This document shows positions 1 to 12,528 of a stretch of 64,000 nucleotides of DNA, one piece after another (the stretch's first letter is position 1; every line of letters starts with the position of its first letter). The position numbers and the translations under genes were made by a program. This stretch comes from Trogon surrucura (lineage: Eukaryota; Chordata; Aves; Trogoniformes; Trogonidae): NCBI GenBank assembly GCA_020746105.1, contig CM036658.1, positions 28,793,099-28,857,098 on the forward strand, in the 5' to 3' direction. Under the pieces are notes generated by a model. It saw only the letters and a program-made list of their open reading frames with translations, searched no databases and had not been told where the DNA came from.

Positions 1-3000
1 ACTCTAACTGAAATCTTTGTAATTAGTGACATCTAAAACCATCTTGATGTTCATAATGGCCAAGTGAAATACAAATCTCTTTTGTGCTGCCCATATGTTT
101 CTTTCATATTCACTCCCTTAACTGCTTACCAAAACCTAATAAAAACACACATGCAAACTGACATCTAGCTAGCTGTCCATACATCCATTAGCCTTTAAAA
201 CTAAAACAATTCTAGGAAGCTAAAGTATGAAAATTTCTGTCCTTGGCCTGCATTTTGAGGTACTTGAATTATTTTATATCTATTTCACACACTTTATGAG
301 TTGTGAGGTGATTAGAATAGGCTTGTAGGATGTCTGCATACTCTATGGCATATGGGAACTATGAACTAAATGTGCTGCTGAACAGCTTTCATATGCTGCA
401 GGAGCTAGCTGTGGGAATGCAAATACAGAAAGGATGTGGTGATCACAGTTATTATAATAAGAATAGTAGAGTGAGTAGAAAAAGATGAAATCGATTTATG
501 TAGAACTCATTATTAAATGTAATGTATGTGTTATAGAGGAGGTGGTGTATATTTGAGAATTGATGTTTTGAATGTTTTTGGTATCTGAAATAACCAATTT
601 TCTTCTAGGAATGTTAAACAGGTCACATTCTGTTGCGTTTGGTCTTCAGGGTCAGAAAAAGGACGATATTAGGCTTTATTAGTCATATTTTTAAGATAAT
701 CACTCCAAAGGAGTGGAAAAAAGCAACAAAATTGTAGCAGATGAAAGAGAGCATTGTTACCACAGCTCTTTTCATTTATTGCATGCCAATCCATTCAGTT
801 GACTTGATCAGCAGATTTAATAAATCAGACCATTTTTCCCAAAGCATTTCAGTCTTGAGACTTGTAGAGCTGGCATCTGAAGTCTGTCACATTTTATTAC
901 AGGGGTTTGTAACTAACTCTAGCTGGTTACTCATATAATTGACTGAGAGTGCTGGTTATCACATAGGTATTTCTCAGTTGTGTTACTAGGTTGTGTAGTG
1001 TTTAATTTCTACATATGTATGCTGTAGGCATTTTCATCTGTGTAACGATCTTGTTTGAATATGACTTGATAATGTATCCAAAGTGGTGCTGATGGCTGTA
1101 GAAAAGAATATTGAAGAAGCTAGTTGAGATCATCCCGTAGTGGAAGAATGAGAACTGTTTATGGACAAGTCATCCTGAAAGTTGGCAGCTTATGTGGGTA
1201 TTTGACACCAGAAACTACCATCCAGTAACAGCTAAAGTCCTTCACAAAAAGCAGTTGATAGTGTTATTGGAGTGATTTTTTTTTTTTTTTTTTTTGTTCT
1301 TCTGATACTCTGGGAAAGAGCTGCTAGAAGTCTGTGTTTTTATATGGAGAAACGAGATTTATCTAGAATCAGAAACTTGCTAAATGGTGTAATTATATTC
1401 TGGGAAAGTGTTTTTGAAGAGAACAGTAATTGTTTCTTAGTGCCTAAAGGAAATAAAAATTACCCAGAAAAAAAAAAAGGAAACCACCAACCAACTTTCT
1501 AAATTGCTTAGAGCTTGCTTTTTTTTTTTGGAGTTTCTCACATGCAGTTGCCCTGGGTCATGTCCTCTTTTTGGTTCTGCATCTAGTAGTAGAATCTGCC
1601 TTTAGACGTGGGAAGCACTAGTTCTGATGATGTCTTGTTTGCCTGAAAACCGTGGAGACAGCCATTCGTCACCTTGCTACCTTTGTGTAAAGAACAAGCT
1701 GTCTACATGTTACATTGGACTTCTCCCATGTACGGACATTCTTCCTCTTTATGCGATTTGGGTACAACTTCCTGTCGTTCAGTAACAAATAATGGGGAAA
1801 TGAGTTGTGTTTTTTTTAAAATGTCCTCTTAACAGGGTTAGCTTGTTGATTTTTATAACTTGAGACTAGCTGTCAAATCTGAGAAATACGAATCTCCTGG
1901 ACCTTGGAAATCTCATGGGGTCACCTCCAGAGTATTCCAAATTTATCCTAGAATCAGTTCGGGAGCTATTTTGCCGAAGTTTTCAGTAGAAAGGAGAACC
2001 CTTAGATGACAAATAGGCATGCTGGTACTGGTTGTGTATGGGTTTCCGAGCCTGCCACATTTGCAACTAATATGCATACATGTTGTTTTGAAAATGTATT
2101 TGTTGCGCAGAGCTGATGTGGATTCCTCCCCGCCTTACTATGTGTCGTTAGTTTTGTAAAAACTATTTTAAAACAACAGTGTGTCTTAAATATTTGTGGT
2201 TATATATGTGTTTGTACATGTGTGTAGAAGTAAGGGTGTGTAGGTGTTTGTAGGAACAGAAGAATGAGTAGTCTGACTGTCTCTGATTCCCCATAGCAAC
2301 TTTTGTGGTTTAACAACCACATTTCTCTACTTTCACAAATACAAAGGCATGATGAAACAATGAAACTTGTAATGTTGAAAGCCACATCAAATATATCAGT
2401 AAACAAACGCAGAAATTGGAGATTTAAAAAAAAAATCCGTTTTGTCAAGAATGTTAAAATAACTCATAGAAGTTCAGATAAATGTGATTAAATCACACTC
2501 TTGTCTTGAGCTCAGGCAAGGTGTGTAGAGAGAGCTAATATTCTTTATAAAACCAAGTGATGCAGTTGTGAAAAACAGGTAAGGTTTCAAACTGGGTGTA
2601 TGTGTATTCTGTCCTTGCTGTGTGATGTAGACCATTGACTTGCTGCATACAGGAAGCATTGGTGTGGTGTGTTAACCACCATATTCAGTTCAGAAGTGGA
2701 TGACAATGGGTATCTTTAAAGGAGAGAAGTGTAAAGATACCCTTTGCTTGAAAGTCAAGTTTTGTTATGTCCATGTTACAGAGATGCAGTTTGTGGAGAG
2801 CTAGCTTCATTAGCAGAACACCTAAAATCCAGCTATTTTCTACTGTTGTGTGAGTCGCCTGCTGACCAGTGTAAATGTCAGCCAGTATCAAAATGTCATC
2901 TGTTCAGAAAAAGCCTATACATGTTTATATTTTGAAAAGTTATGTTTAATATTTCCTTTTTCTCCTGCCTGGGATACCAGACCCAGTAAACCAATGGATT

Positions 3001-3430
3001 TAAGGAAGCCTGAGATAGGTGATTATAGACCTCAACTGTCTTACTGTGTTATCTATGGCACTTTGAGTCAGACATCAAGTGTGTGTTATGTGGAAACTTG
3101 CAGCAAAAGAAAAATGGGCTATATGTCACAATGAGAAGGTACAGGCTTGCATAAAAATGTTTGTAGTTTATGAAGGCTCTACCTACTTTACAAGAGGAGA
3201 TTGTACTTTGGGATATACACCAGCTCTCTGAGAAAAGTTTTAGGAGTTTAACGTTACAAGATTCACACCATGAGAGGGATACACTGAGGTTTGTTGGGTC
3301 TGAGCAACCTTTTTGATCATCTCAACAGTTTGCCCGACCTGATTGTTATATGCAGTTGTTTAGGGAGGTAAATTCCGGTGTTGTCTCATAACTGTCTTCT
3401 GCAGTGTGTTTTCCACGTGTATTTGAAACA
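1..3430. other. Intronic sequence, nothing specific
   Basis: AT-rich unique-looking sequence with homopolymer runs only (T run at about 1277-1295, A run at about 1469-1478). No gene, recognised repeat family or strong motif cluster was seen. Confidence 0.6.
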
Positions 3431-3500
3431 TATGGTGCTGGCCACTTTGAGAGGCAAGGAATGGACTAGATGGACTGCTTGGTCAAAACCAGTATGGCAG
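3431..3500 (+). repeat. Ancient amniote LINE 3'-end remnant
   Basis: The stretch reads like TGGCCACT...GGACTAGATGGACT...TTGGTCAAAACCAGTATGGCAGT. This resembles the 3' end of old CR1/L3-like elements of turtles, crocodiles and birds (GGGCTAGATGGACC...GGTCTGACCCAGTATGGC). Orientation is plus. It is short and diverged, so the family assignment is uncertain. Confidence 0.5.
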
Positions 3501-3580
3501 TAATTTAATTTTCATGTATTTTATTGCTGTAACACAAAACATTTGTGTTGAGGGAATCAAAAATGAAACTGTTTTTGACT

Positions 3581-3980
3581 GAATCATAGAATCATTTTGG
3601 TTGAAAAAGATGTTGAAGATCATCGAGTCCAACCATAAACCTAACGCTCACAAGTCTGCTACTAAACCATGTCCTTAGACACCATGTCTGCACAACTACC
3701 CCCAGGGATGGTGACTTGACCACTTCTCTGGGCAGCCTGTTCTGGTGCTCAGCAACCTTTTTGGTGAAGCGATTTTTCCTAATGTCCAATCTAAACCTCT
3801 CTGGCACAACTTGTGGCCATTTCCTCTTGCTCTGTGGCTTGTTACTTGGGAGAAGAGACAGCCCCCCACTTCTCTACAGCTTCCTTTCAGGTAGTTGTAG
3901 GGAGTAATAATGTCCACTCAGCTTCCTTTTCTCCACACTAAACAAGCTCAGTTACCTCAGCCATTCCTCATACGACACTG
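3581..3980 (-). mobile_element. CR1 LINE fragment, 3' end
   Basis: Begins with ATCATAGAATCATTTTGGTTG, the reverse complement of a CR1 3' end, followed by GAGTCCAACC and the block GGGATGGTGACTTGACCACT. Read on the minus strand, three frames carry pieces of the reverse-transcriptase C-terminus (GGCREVGGCLFSQVTSHRARGN, RFRLDIRKNRFTKKV), so it has several frameshifts. It is 5'-truncated and inactive. Confidence 0.92.
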
Positions 3981-6463
3981 TCACAACCAACCTTCAATTT
4001 CCCAATTAGACAACTACTTGTAGTCTTTGATACTATTTTCATCTAAAATAAATGAATCAGATAGTAATTTTGAAACCAAACCCCTGTGTATCCACAGAAG
4101 CCCCTAAAGATGGTTTTAACCTATTGGGAATGGCTCTTAAGAACCAGGTGTACATGGTTGAGTTGATGTGGCTTTAATGAGTTGCCATGAATCAGCTGGG
4201 CTATGATAACCGAACCTTTGCAGGCTCTTTGTTCACAGCAAACAGCAGATAAATCATGTCAGTATAAACCTTCTCAGTGAAGGAGAAATGCAGAATAGGT
4301 TATGGGTATTCCCTGCTGGCAGAGCTATACGTCAGATGGGGTATTTTGACCTCCTTGAGTTTAATTCTAAATCTTTTACAAAGCACTTATTTTTCCTGTA
4401 GTGTTCAGTTAGTCATTTACTTAAACAGTAATTTAAGTTTAAAGCTGTTTGTTTAGGTAATGGAAAGCTTCACATATTGGTGAAGAACTTTAACAGAAAA
4501 AAAAACCCATGAAAACAAATAATCTGTTAATTTCCAGGCTTTCTTAATACAGGGGAGAAGTCAAGCTCGTTCATCACCCCTTCCATTCCTTCCTGACACC
4601 ATTGCTTTGGATGAGTTTTGAAGACTTCAGACCACCAGTGGAAGAAAAGCACTTAGGGAATTTCTTTAAAGAGGCTGTTAAATGTTAACTTTGGTATTTA
4701 AATCTCAATTTTCCTCCTTGAACATATACACACCGCAGGATTTAACCTGGTGCTAGTTCTGCTACTTCACTGAGAGAGGCTGTACCATCTCTGTTGGGAG
4801 GGATGTGTGATTTGTGTATGGCCTAGTGCTTGTCTTGTTGCTTCTCTCTTACATGTACAGGTGTAAAGCTGAGCAGAGCATAGCCACAGGACTGTTGCAG
4901 TAACTGACCAAAAATATCCCAATTATCTTATTTAGCCAGGGTAGTAACGGCCAGCTTATGTAAAGGCACCTGGCAAATGCCACATTTTACAGCCTAGTGG
5001 GAAAACTGGCTGCAACTCTTTTGGTAAAACCTAAAGCAGAGAATGAAAAAAACACATTCTAGACAGTGTTTGTGTAAAAAGCTGTATATTGCCAGACTGC
5101 TACAGAGGAAGACTCCCTGTGCTGCTTGTACATACATAGAAAATTATCCCTTTTACAAACAAGCATATGGGGGCAGGGAGGGGGCATAGAAAAGGGAAAG
5201 AGGATAATTGAGATTGGGAACATTTGCTTGGAGCTATTTGAATGTGCAACTGAGCCTGCTCAAGCAGTGAGGTTATGCACACTAAAGAAGTTGCTTTTAA
5301 GAAAAGCAACAGTTTTGAGCATTTACTGCTCCAAAGTAAAATCTCAATAGCAGCAGATTGCTTAGAAGCAAGTTCCAGTACAAAATACTTGCAACATGTG
5401 GTGTTTGGATTTGTAGATAGCAGGGGGGAAGTGATGACTGCTAATGAAGAAAGTGTGCACACATGCAAGTGTTTTCTTACTAAATAAATACCACAGGAGT
5501 AAAGAATGAAAGCACTACTGAAATGGTATCTTTAACTAGTGTAGTTCAGTGATTTAACCACTTATTTAAAGATATTCTCACAGTACTCGAATGTTGTATA
5601 TAGTTTAACTAGTTAGGACAAGCTGTGGTCTTCCAGGTTTTTTTACACTGTTAAGCATTGCTGGTCTACAGTGAAATGAGAGATTCTCTTGGTTGCTGGA
5701 CTGTATGCTTTCACTAACACAGATTAATACAAATTCAATAAAGTATTCTTTTCTGTGTTTCAGGTTATGCAGTGAAAAGCCACTTTGGCATTGGGACTAG
5801 TTTGTCTGTGTAAGATCAGTGGTTAGCCTAACATCCAGCTTTTCATTTTTTTAGAATCAGTGGAAACTTACATTTTGTAACCCTGAGGCCATATTCATAA
5901 TTCCTTCCAGTTATTGCTGATATGGTAGTAACTAGCTACTAGTGAGGAAATCTTGGTGGCAAAACGCAATCCAAAAAACCAGAAGGAAAACCTCAATTTA
6001 AAAATTTTGAACAGTGAAGAGTTCTTTGGCCCTCAGGCTTACTGAGAGATTACAGTTTATACATTTTTATTCTAAAAGAGGGATACAGGAAGAGTAGAGG
6101 TTGAGGGTTAAGACAGAGAGTATAAAAAAAGAAAAGCTCAAGGGAAATAGCTTTTTTGATTTGGACTGAAAAACTAGGCCTAGATTTATTAAAGCCAGTG
6201 TTGCAATGGAAACCCCAATCGAGGTTCATTATTTTTATATCCCCAAATGCCATGAGATTTAAGCAGGAAAAAACCCTAAAACATCTAGGATAAAAAGCAA
6301 AAGGCCAGTATTAGAGCACTTTGTTTTAATTACTTTTTTTATTTTATGTTTGGGGGGGGGTGTATGTTTTGGAGTTTTTTTAAAGGAATGTCAACTAAAG
6401 CAGAAACATTTATACGTCCATCAGACTTAATACTGGTTTGTGTTTACTAGCTGCAAATTTAAT
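3981..6463. other. Intronic sequence, nothing specific
   Basis: Unique-looking AT-rich intron. A G run of 10 lies at about 6351-6360. Short open frames at 5100-5487 overlap on both strands and have no recognisable product. Confidence 0.5.
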
Positions 6464-6902
6464 TCATAGACTCATAGAACGATTAGGGTTGGAAGGGACC
6501 GTGGAGATCATCCAGTTCCAGCCCCCTGCTGTGGGCAGGGACACCTCTCTCCCACTGGACCAGGCTGCTCAGAGCCCCATCCAGCCTGACCTTGAACAGT
6601 TCCAGGGATGGGTCCTCCACAACCTCCTCGAGCAACCCGTTCCAGTGCCTCACCACTCTCATGGTGTAGAATTTCTTCCTTATATGTAATCTAAATCTTC
6701 TCTCTCGCAGTTTCAGGCCATGGCCACTTGTTCTATCACTACAGGCCCTTGTAAAAAGCCCTTCTCCAGCTTTCCTGCAGGCCCCTTGCATGTACTGGAA
6801 GGCTGCTATTAGGCCACCCCTGAGCCTTCTCTTTTCCAAGCTGAGTAACCCCAGCTCCCGCAACCTGTCTTCATAGCAGAGGTTCTCCAGCCCTTTTATC
6901 AA
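6464..6902 (-). mobile_element. CR1 LINE fragment with an open 139-codon RT C-terminal remnant
   Basis: The low-coordinate side shows the reverse-complemented CR1 tail (TTCATAGACTCATAGAAC...GGGTTGGAAGGGACC). On the minus strand one frame is open over 6902-6483 and reads GLENLCYEDRLRELGLLSLE followed by RRLRGGLIAAFQYMQGACRK and NGLLEEVVEDPSLELFKVRL, the standard end of CR1 ORF2. It is less decayed than the copy at 3.6 kb, so probably younger. The catalytic part is absent. Confidence 0.94.
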
Positions 6903-8934
6903 ATTCTCGAAGAATTTTTAAGAGGATATAGCTATAGAAATCAAAGGTCATAGAATTACATTTTAAGGGCAGAAAGTACTACCCTCGTTAAAGATTTAAT
7001 CAGAGCAAGAAGGAATATTTAAGAAAAGTCTTCTTTTCCCCAACTTGTTTTGTTTATTTTAAAAGATGTCAGTTGCTTTTTAAGCTTAGTTGAGAAGTTT
7101 ATTAGGGCTTTGTTTGGGTGATATTTTAGTGTATTAAAAGTATTTTAAGTTTTGTTGGTTTTGCTGTATAAGCAGTAACAGGCAGATCAAGCCATTTGCT
7201 TTTTCTCTAGTGTCTTAGCCAGTAGTATAATAATCTCCATTAATAAAATGGAAGTGTTGTGGACAATCAGTTTCAAGAAGGAGCAGTTCCAGATCGATCT
7301 TCAATTAATCTATAGGACTTTCTCCCCCACCTCCCAGTCATTTAAAACTTCTGCTTTTAAGTAGGTCGAAACAAGTAATTATGTTTTACTGCCTGTTTAT
7401 TTTCCCCTACAGTGAACGAGCCTGTAGTTCTTAAGCTTGCATTCATATAGAACTGACTTTTGTGGATCTTTTAAAGCCTGAGGCTATGTGACCCCCTCTA
7501 GTTGGGAGCAGAACGAAGAGTTTCAGGTTTCACTAAAGGAGCTGTTTTCCTTAGGAAAGAGATAAGCTGGTGTCAACTTTCAGCAGAATATGTCTTCTAA
7601 TGTGTGTTACAGATTTTTTTTAAAAAGCCTCCCTTTTAGATATTCTCTATGATTTCCTTAAAGGGCTGAAAGTTATGAGTGTAGGTTCTGTGGTTTCTGA
7701 GAAAGTTTTGCAGCAAATTAATATTTCCTTCTTGAGAAATTTTGCTGACACTAGCACCAGTGGCAGTGAAGCCAGTACAAGTTTGTCCAAGCCAGTTCCA
7801 TCAAGAGGAACTGCTGTCTACTGGTAGAGTTCATTTAGCTTTGGAGTAAGAAGTATCACTGGTTACAAGCCTGAGCCGTTAAAAAAAAAAAAAAAAAAAA
7901 GTTTGTGTTGCAACAAATCCCACCTAGAGACCTGTATTTAGAGATGATAAAACCTGAATTAAGGCCAATGGAAGCTACTAATGTTCATTATTTACTGCAA
8001 ATTCTTTTTTTTTTTTTGAATTCTGAAAGAGACAATGACATTTCAGCACAGTCTACATGTACTTGAAAAAAACTTTAATTTTTCCAGTCTTGTATAAAGA
8101 AAAGAAAAGTTTTCCTTGGCAATCTTATAAAACTTAAGAATTTGTTATTTTTAGGCACGTCAGACCTGTATGACTCTAAAGTGGCAGTATAGTTTAGTTC
8201 TTTGACAGCAGCCAATTGGTGAGTTTTTTAAATGCCACCATGTTTTTTTTTTTTTTTTCCAAATCCCAGCTAGGCCCCATTTCTTCCAGAGTGGACGGCT
8301 ACCTAAGATGGGAGCAAAAGGTGTTGGTTTTGAAACATAGTGACACAGTAGTTTGTTTTTCATTAAACTGGCTAGTCAAGGTTTGTTCGAAACAAATTCA
8401 TTTGGGAAACTGTTCAAAGGTAGTTTTGGTGGGGAGAGAAAGAGCAGCAAAGTTCTTCTCACAAGTGGTGGTAGAAGGCTGAGATCTCCACAGTGCTTCT
8501 GACTTCTGCCAGTCCCAGTGTATGAGAGTGGAGTCATTCACTGAACAGCTTGAATTTTCTTCTGGAAACTTCTGTAACAAACCATCCCAAAAGCTGCACA
8601 AATTGATTTCTTTGAATTTTCCTTTCTCCAGCACTTGAGGTTCTGACAGCCTGAACCGCTGTGCTGTTATACCAAGGTATGGTTTCTTGTTGACAGGGAA
8701 ACTGCAGATGCCAGCAGACTTGAAACGGATTTTGAATGACTACACTTTTCTGAAGGTACCTTCCAATTGACAGTGCGAATGAAGATGTGTAGCATTTTAG
8801 TAATTTATTTCACGATACCCAGTCTGGAGGTTTTTCCACAAGAACTGACAGGCACTTTCTCCTTCAGATAAAGATTAAAGGTGACACACACATTTGGATT
8901 TATCAAGTGATGGTGCATTTTTATGAATCATGAA

Positions 8935-9360
8935 CCAGCAGGCTAATGCAATTTATTCTTATCTTGATTCTGCCCATGCAAATAGCACATGAAATTAATA
9001 AAAATAAGGACGGAGGATGACTCTGGAGGGGCGGAGTATATCTGTGCTTGGTTTTTCTTTAAGGCAGTGGGTGGTGATTGGCTTACAAACGGTTCTGTTG
9101 GTCTAGGCAAGCAAGTGACAGGAAATGACTTAGAGAAAATGTTTTTGTATCCCCAAAGCTTATCTTCAAGGACCACAGTTAGTAATGCTGTTGTGAAAAG
9201 AAGCCTCCATTTGGACAGACAGCTTGATGCAGGCAAAGCTGCTAATTTGTTTTCAGCTTCAAGGAGATTTAGAGTCTTTGCATCCTTGGCAGTAACACAC
9301 AATGTAATTGTTTCCGTTCTCCTTAATCTTCAGTCTAGCAGCACTGGCTTAGTGTAGCTA
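8935..9360. other. Possible conserved non-coding patch, open on both strands
   Basis: Carries an exact octamer ATGCAAAT at 8976-8983 and AATTAATAA just after it. Open frames of about 120 codons lie on opposite strands over nearly the same interval (8989-9357 plus, 8943-9302 minus). Neither translation resembles a known protein and neither has splice context, so a regulatory element is preferred over a gene. Confidence 0.3.
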
Positions 9361-10481
9361 GGAAAGGCTAGGATGTTCACTGAATTAGCTGCACCATATA
9401 GCTTCTCCTAACAGGCAAGAAGTTACTCCTGGACTCTTCTGACTTTCTGGTATTTCAGAACACTTGCTGTTCTTTTCATGATTCCAGCGAGTTGCAGAAA
9501 CCCTTTTGCACAGAAGGGGAAATAAATTGTTGGGTATGAAAAGGAGGTGACAGAATTAATGTTCTTACACTGGCAACATTACTCAATTATTATGGGCTCT
9601 CTGTAAATAACAGCTTTGCTTTCATCTATTTTCTGCTTCTTCCACAAAAGTAATTTTGTAACCCTTCAATTTTTAAATACTTTAAATAACCTAACTGTGC
9701 ACCGAGAGATTTGTTTGCATTCCTATTATTCAGTTTGGCAATGTTTGAGGGCAGCAGCTGCTTACATTTTTGGAATATGTGCCATTAACATACCACTGGT
9801 ATAAGACTAGCTCAATTCACCAAAAATACAATCTTTAGAGAAGGGATATAGCATATCATTGAGCAATTAAATTATTTAGTCAATACAGTGGTTAAGCTTG
9901 GGTCAACTTTGAAGGGTAAATTTCATTGCTGGGATACATTCTTGGCTATGAATGAATGCATGAATAATCTTCCTTTGAACCTTAAGATGCACAATAGACA
10001 CAATAACTCTGGAGTTGAACTCTTGAGAGTGGGCTGATTTATGGACAGCTGTTGAAAGTACTTATAGTCAAATTATTTTTTTCATCTGTTAAGTAGGAAC
10101 CTGTAGTATGTTAGTTACTATATACTGTTGCAATGGTATACAGACAAAAGGTATGCAAGTCTTTACTACGGCTTTTTAATTTATAGATTAAAAGAAAAAG
10201 TAATGATTTTGACATGGTATGCTTCCATAAACTGAAAATCACTTGTCAGGGCTCCAGCAGACAAATAGCTCAAGGCATTTTTGACCTCAACTGCTCAGCC
10301 CGTTGATCTGTGTAAGTTACCTCCCATTTAGCAGAGGCAACAGCAGGGATTGTGTGCACTCCGCAGTGCCAGCAAGTTCACAGACCTATATAAGCCAGCA
10401 GTAGTTTAATTTACATTAGTGCTGTGATTGCGGGTGACAGAGGATCTGACACACATTTGTTTCTACCCTCCCTCCCCTACC

Positions 10482-10501
10482 CTTGAGGCTGTAGCCTCAA
10501 G
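10482..10501. repeat. Perfect 9-bp inverted repeat with 2-nt loop
   Basis: CTTGAGGCT, GT, AGCCTCAAG. A TATATAAG box lies about 95 bp upstream at 10387-10394. No transcript evidence is visible. Confidence 0.6.
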
Positions 10502-12249
10502 CAAAGGGCTGGGGCAGATGTGCAGGAGGGGATAGCATCACGCCCTGTATCTAGATCTGGCCAAGTTTAGCCACTGGAAGGCTTCGTTTAGTTTACTAGA
10601 AAGATCAAAGGAGGTCTGTTTTGTCAGCAGCAGGAGTGGCTTGGCACACCACCTTTTCAATGCTGGGAGAGGACAGAACTGTTCTTGTCTCAACACCCAT
10701 TTCTGAGCTATTGTGTCCACCACATTGCACAGTGCTGTGAGGTTTACTGATTGTCATAAGGCATTCTGCCTTATTAAGATTGTGTTATGGAAGTTGTTTT
10801 TAGGGAGTTCTTCTGAGAATTAGTTACAGAAGGAGCAATTTGATTTTATTTTCTTTCAGTTAACAGGCCAAGCAGATGGGAAAGCAGACCTGGAGTAGTT
10901 TCTCTGGCTAGCTGCCACAATTCTGTAAATTTTGATTTGTGTGGATATATAACAGTTTTATTTTTCCCTTTTTGGAAATGTATGCCTGTAAGTCTTTGCA
11001 AAATTAATCGTTGGTTTCCTGTGAAATGTGCACTTGTAAAACAAATGTAGCAATGTGTCATGCAGACCCTGTGTTGTGTCAATTACAAAGTGTGACATCA
11101 GCAAACTCCATAGGCTGTCAAAGGCTAAAGTACTTCTCAAAGCATCATTCCTTCACAGGTCTACAGAGAAAGAATTTAAAAAAATGTCAGAAATTCGAAC
11201 TGCAGTTCAGTACAGTTTTATTGTTTGCCATTGCCACTCAAAAGGCACAGGTTCATAGTTCTACTCAAATTTTTAATACCATTTGACCTTACATTATTTT
11301 GTATTTGAAATTAACAAGGGATTCAAATTTGGAAAACCTGCATTAAGAGCTGTGAGTTTATCAAAATTTGGAAATCTTATATTTAACATTCCGTGGGGGA
11401 AAGGTGAAGAATACAACCCGTGGTCTGTCTCTCCTTCACTTCTTCCTACTACCTGCATTTCTGCACCTGCAAGAAAAGACTTACATAAGCATTTATTAAC
11501 TGTGATATTGATGGTGACATTGGCACTAATTACATTCCAAGAGAGCCATATTTAACAGTAAAAATTCTAGGGATTTAAGCACATGACTGACAGCCTGGGT
11601 CATAGTTCTTTTTTTTGTAGCTTTTTCCCTGGAAAGTTAAAGAACTCAGATTCTCACTGTTCAGGATTTGAATCTCTGAGATCAAAAGGCCCTTCCTTCA
11701 AAGAGTTTCATGTTGTTATTTAAATGGTAATTGACTCTATCCTCAGTTTGACTGTGAGCATTTTAACTTTAGTAGGTCTGGGATTTTCATTATTTTCGGT
11801 TCTCTGCTTCTAATGGAGGAGGTGATTTGGGGAATGACAAAGATTAATTGCAAATTTGGAACCTAGTTACTAGTGACAAGAGTTGATAACTTTTGGGAAG
11901 GCACATACGCTATTTGAGCACCATGTGTTCCATAATGAATGATTTTGCTGCTGTTAATAATCTGTCTCTTCTTTACTGGTAGCTTTTACATCTGGTGTAG
12001 TTCCTCACTGACAGGTGAATGTTTCTGTACAGTGTAGACTGTGAAGTAAACATAAATTTTGGGATTTGTTTAACTATTTTCCTGCAAAATTTTATTTCGG
12101 TGCAGTACTCTCTGGTGACAAGGTCATGGCCACAAAATTCTGATCTCCAATGGGCCAGTGCTTGAAGAGTAGTAAACTTTGATGAATACTTTCTATGGTA
12201 ATCTTCAATAGTTATTGTGTAGAAAAAATTATGGTCCCATGATATTCTC

Positions 12250-12528
12250 TCAAGTAACAAGTAATAGTATGAGAGGAAATCGCCCGAAGTTGCACCAGAG
12301 GATGTTTAGATTGGACATTAAGAAAAAATTCTTCATGAAGACAATTGTTTAGCGCTGAAACAGGCTGCCCAGCGAAGTGGTTGAGAGACCATCTCTGGAG
12401 GTATGTAAAAGATATGTTGATGTGGTGCTCAGGGACGTGGTTTAGTGGTGGACTTGGCAGTGTTAGGCTTATTGTTCGACTCAATATTCTTAAAGGTCTT
12501 TTCCAACCTAAACTATGATTCTGTGATG
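12250..12528 (+). mobile_element. CR1 LINE fragment, 3' end
   Basis: Starts with a block matching the RT C-terminus region (AGAGGAAATCGCCCGAAGTTG, TTAGATTGGACATTAAGAAA, CAGGCTGCCCAG) and ends TTTTCCAACCTAAACTATGATTCTGTGAT, a CR1 3' tail. Frameshifts and stops throughout. Moderately diverged. Confidence 0.9.

Larger units (their letters stand above)
6903..12249. other. Intronic sequence with minor motifs
   Basis: Unique-looking intron. Contains an A run at 7881-7900, T runs at 8006-8017 and 8242-8258, an octamer-bearing open patch at 8935-9360 and a short perfect hairpin at 10482-10501. No gene recognised. Confidence 0.5.

Noticed and set aside
5100-5487. Opposing frames of 122 and 70-74 codons
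   Set aside because: No known domain, low complexity, no splice context; chance frames.
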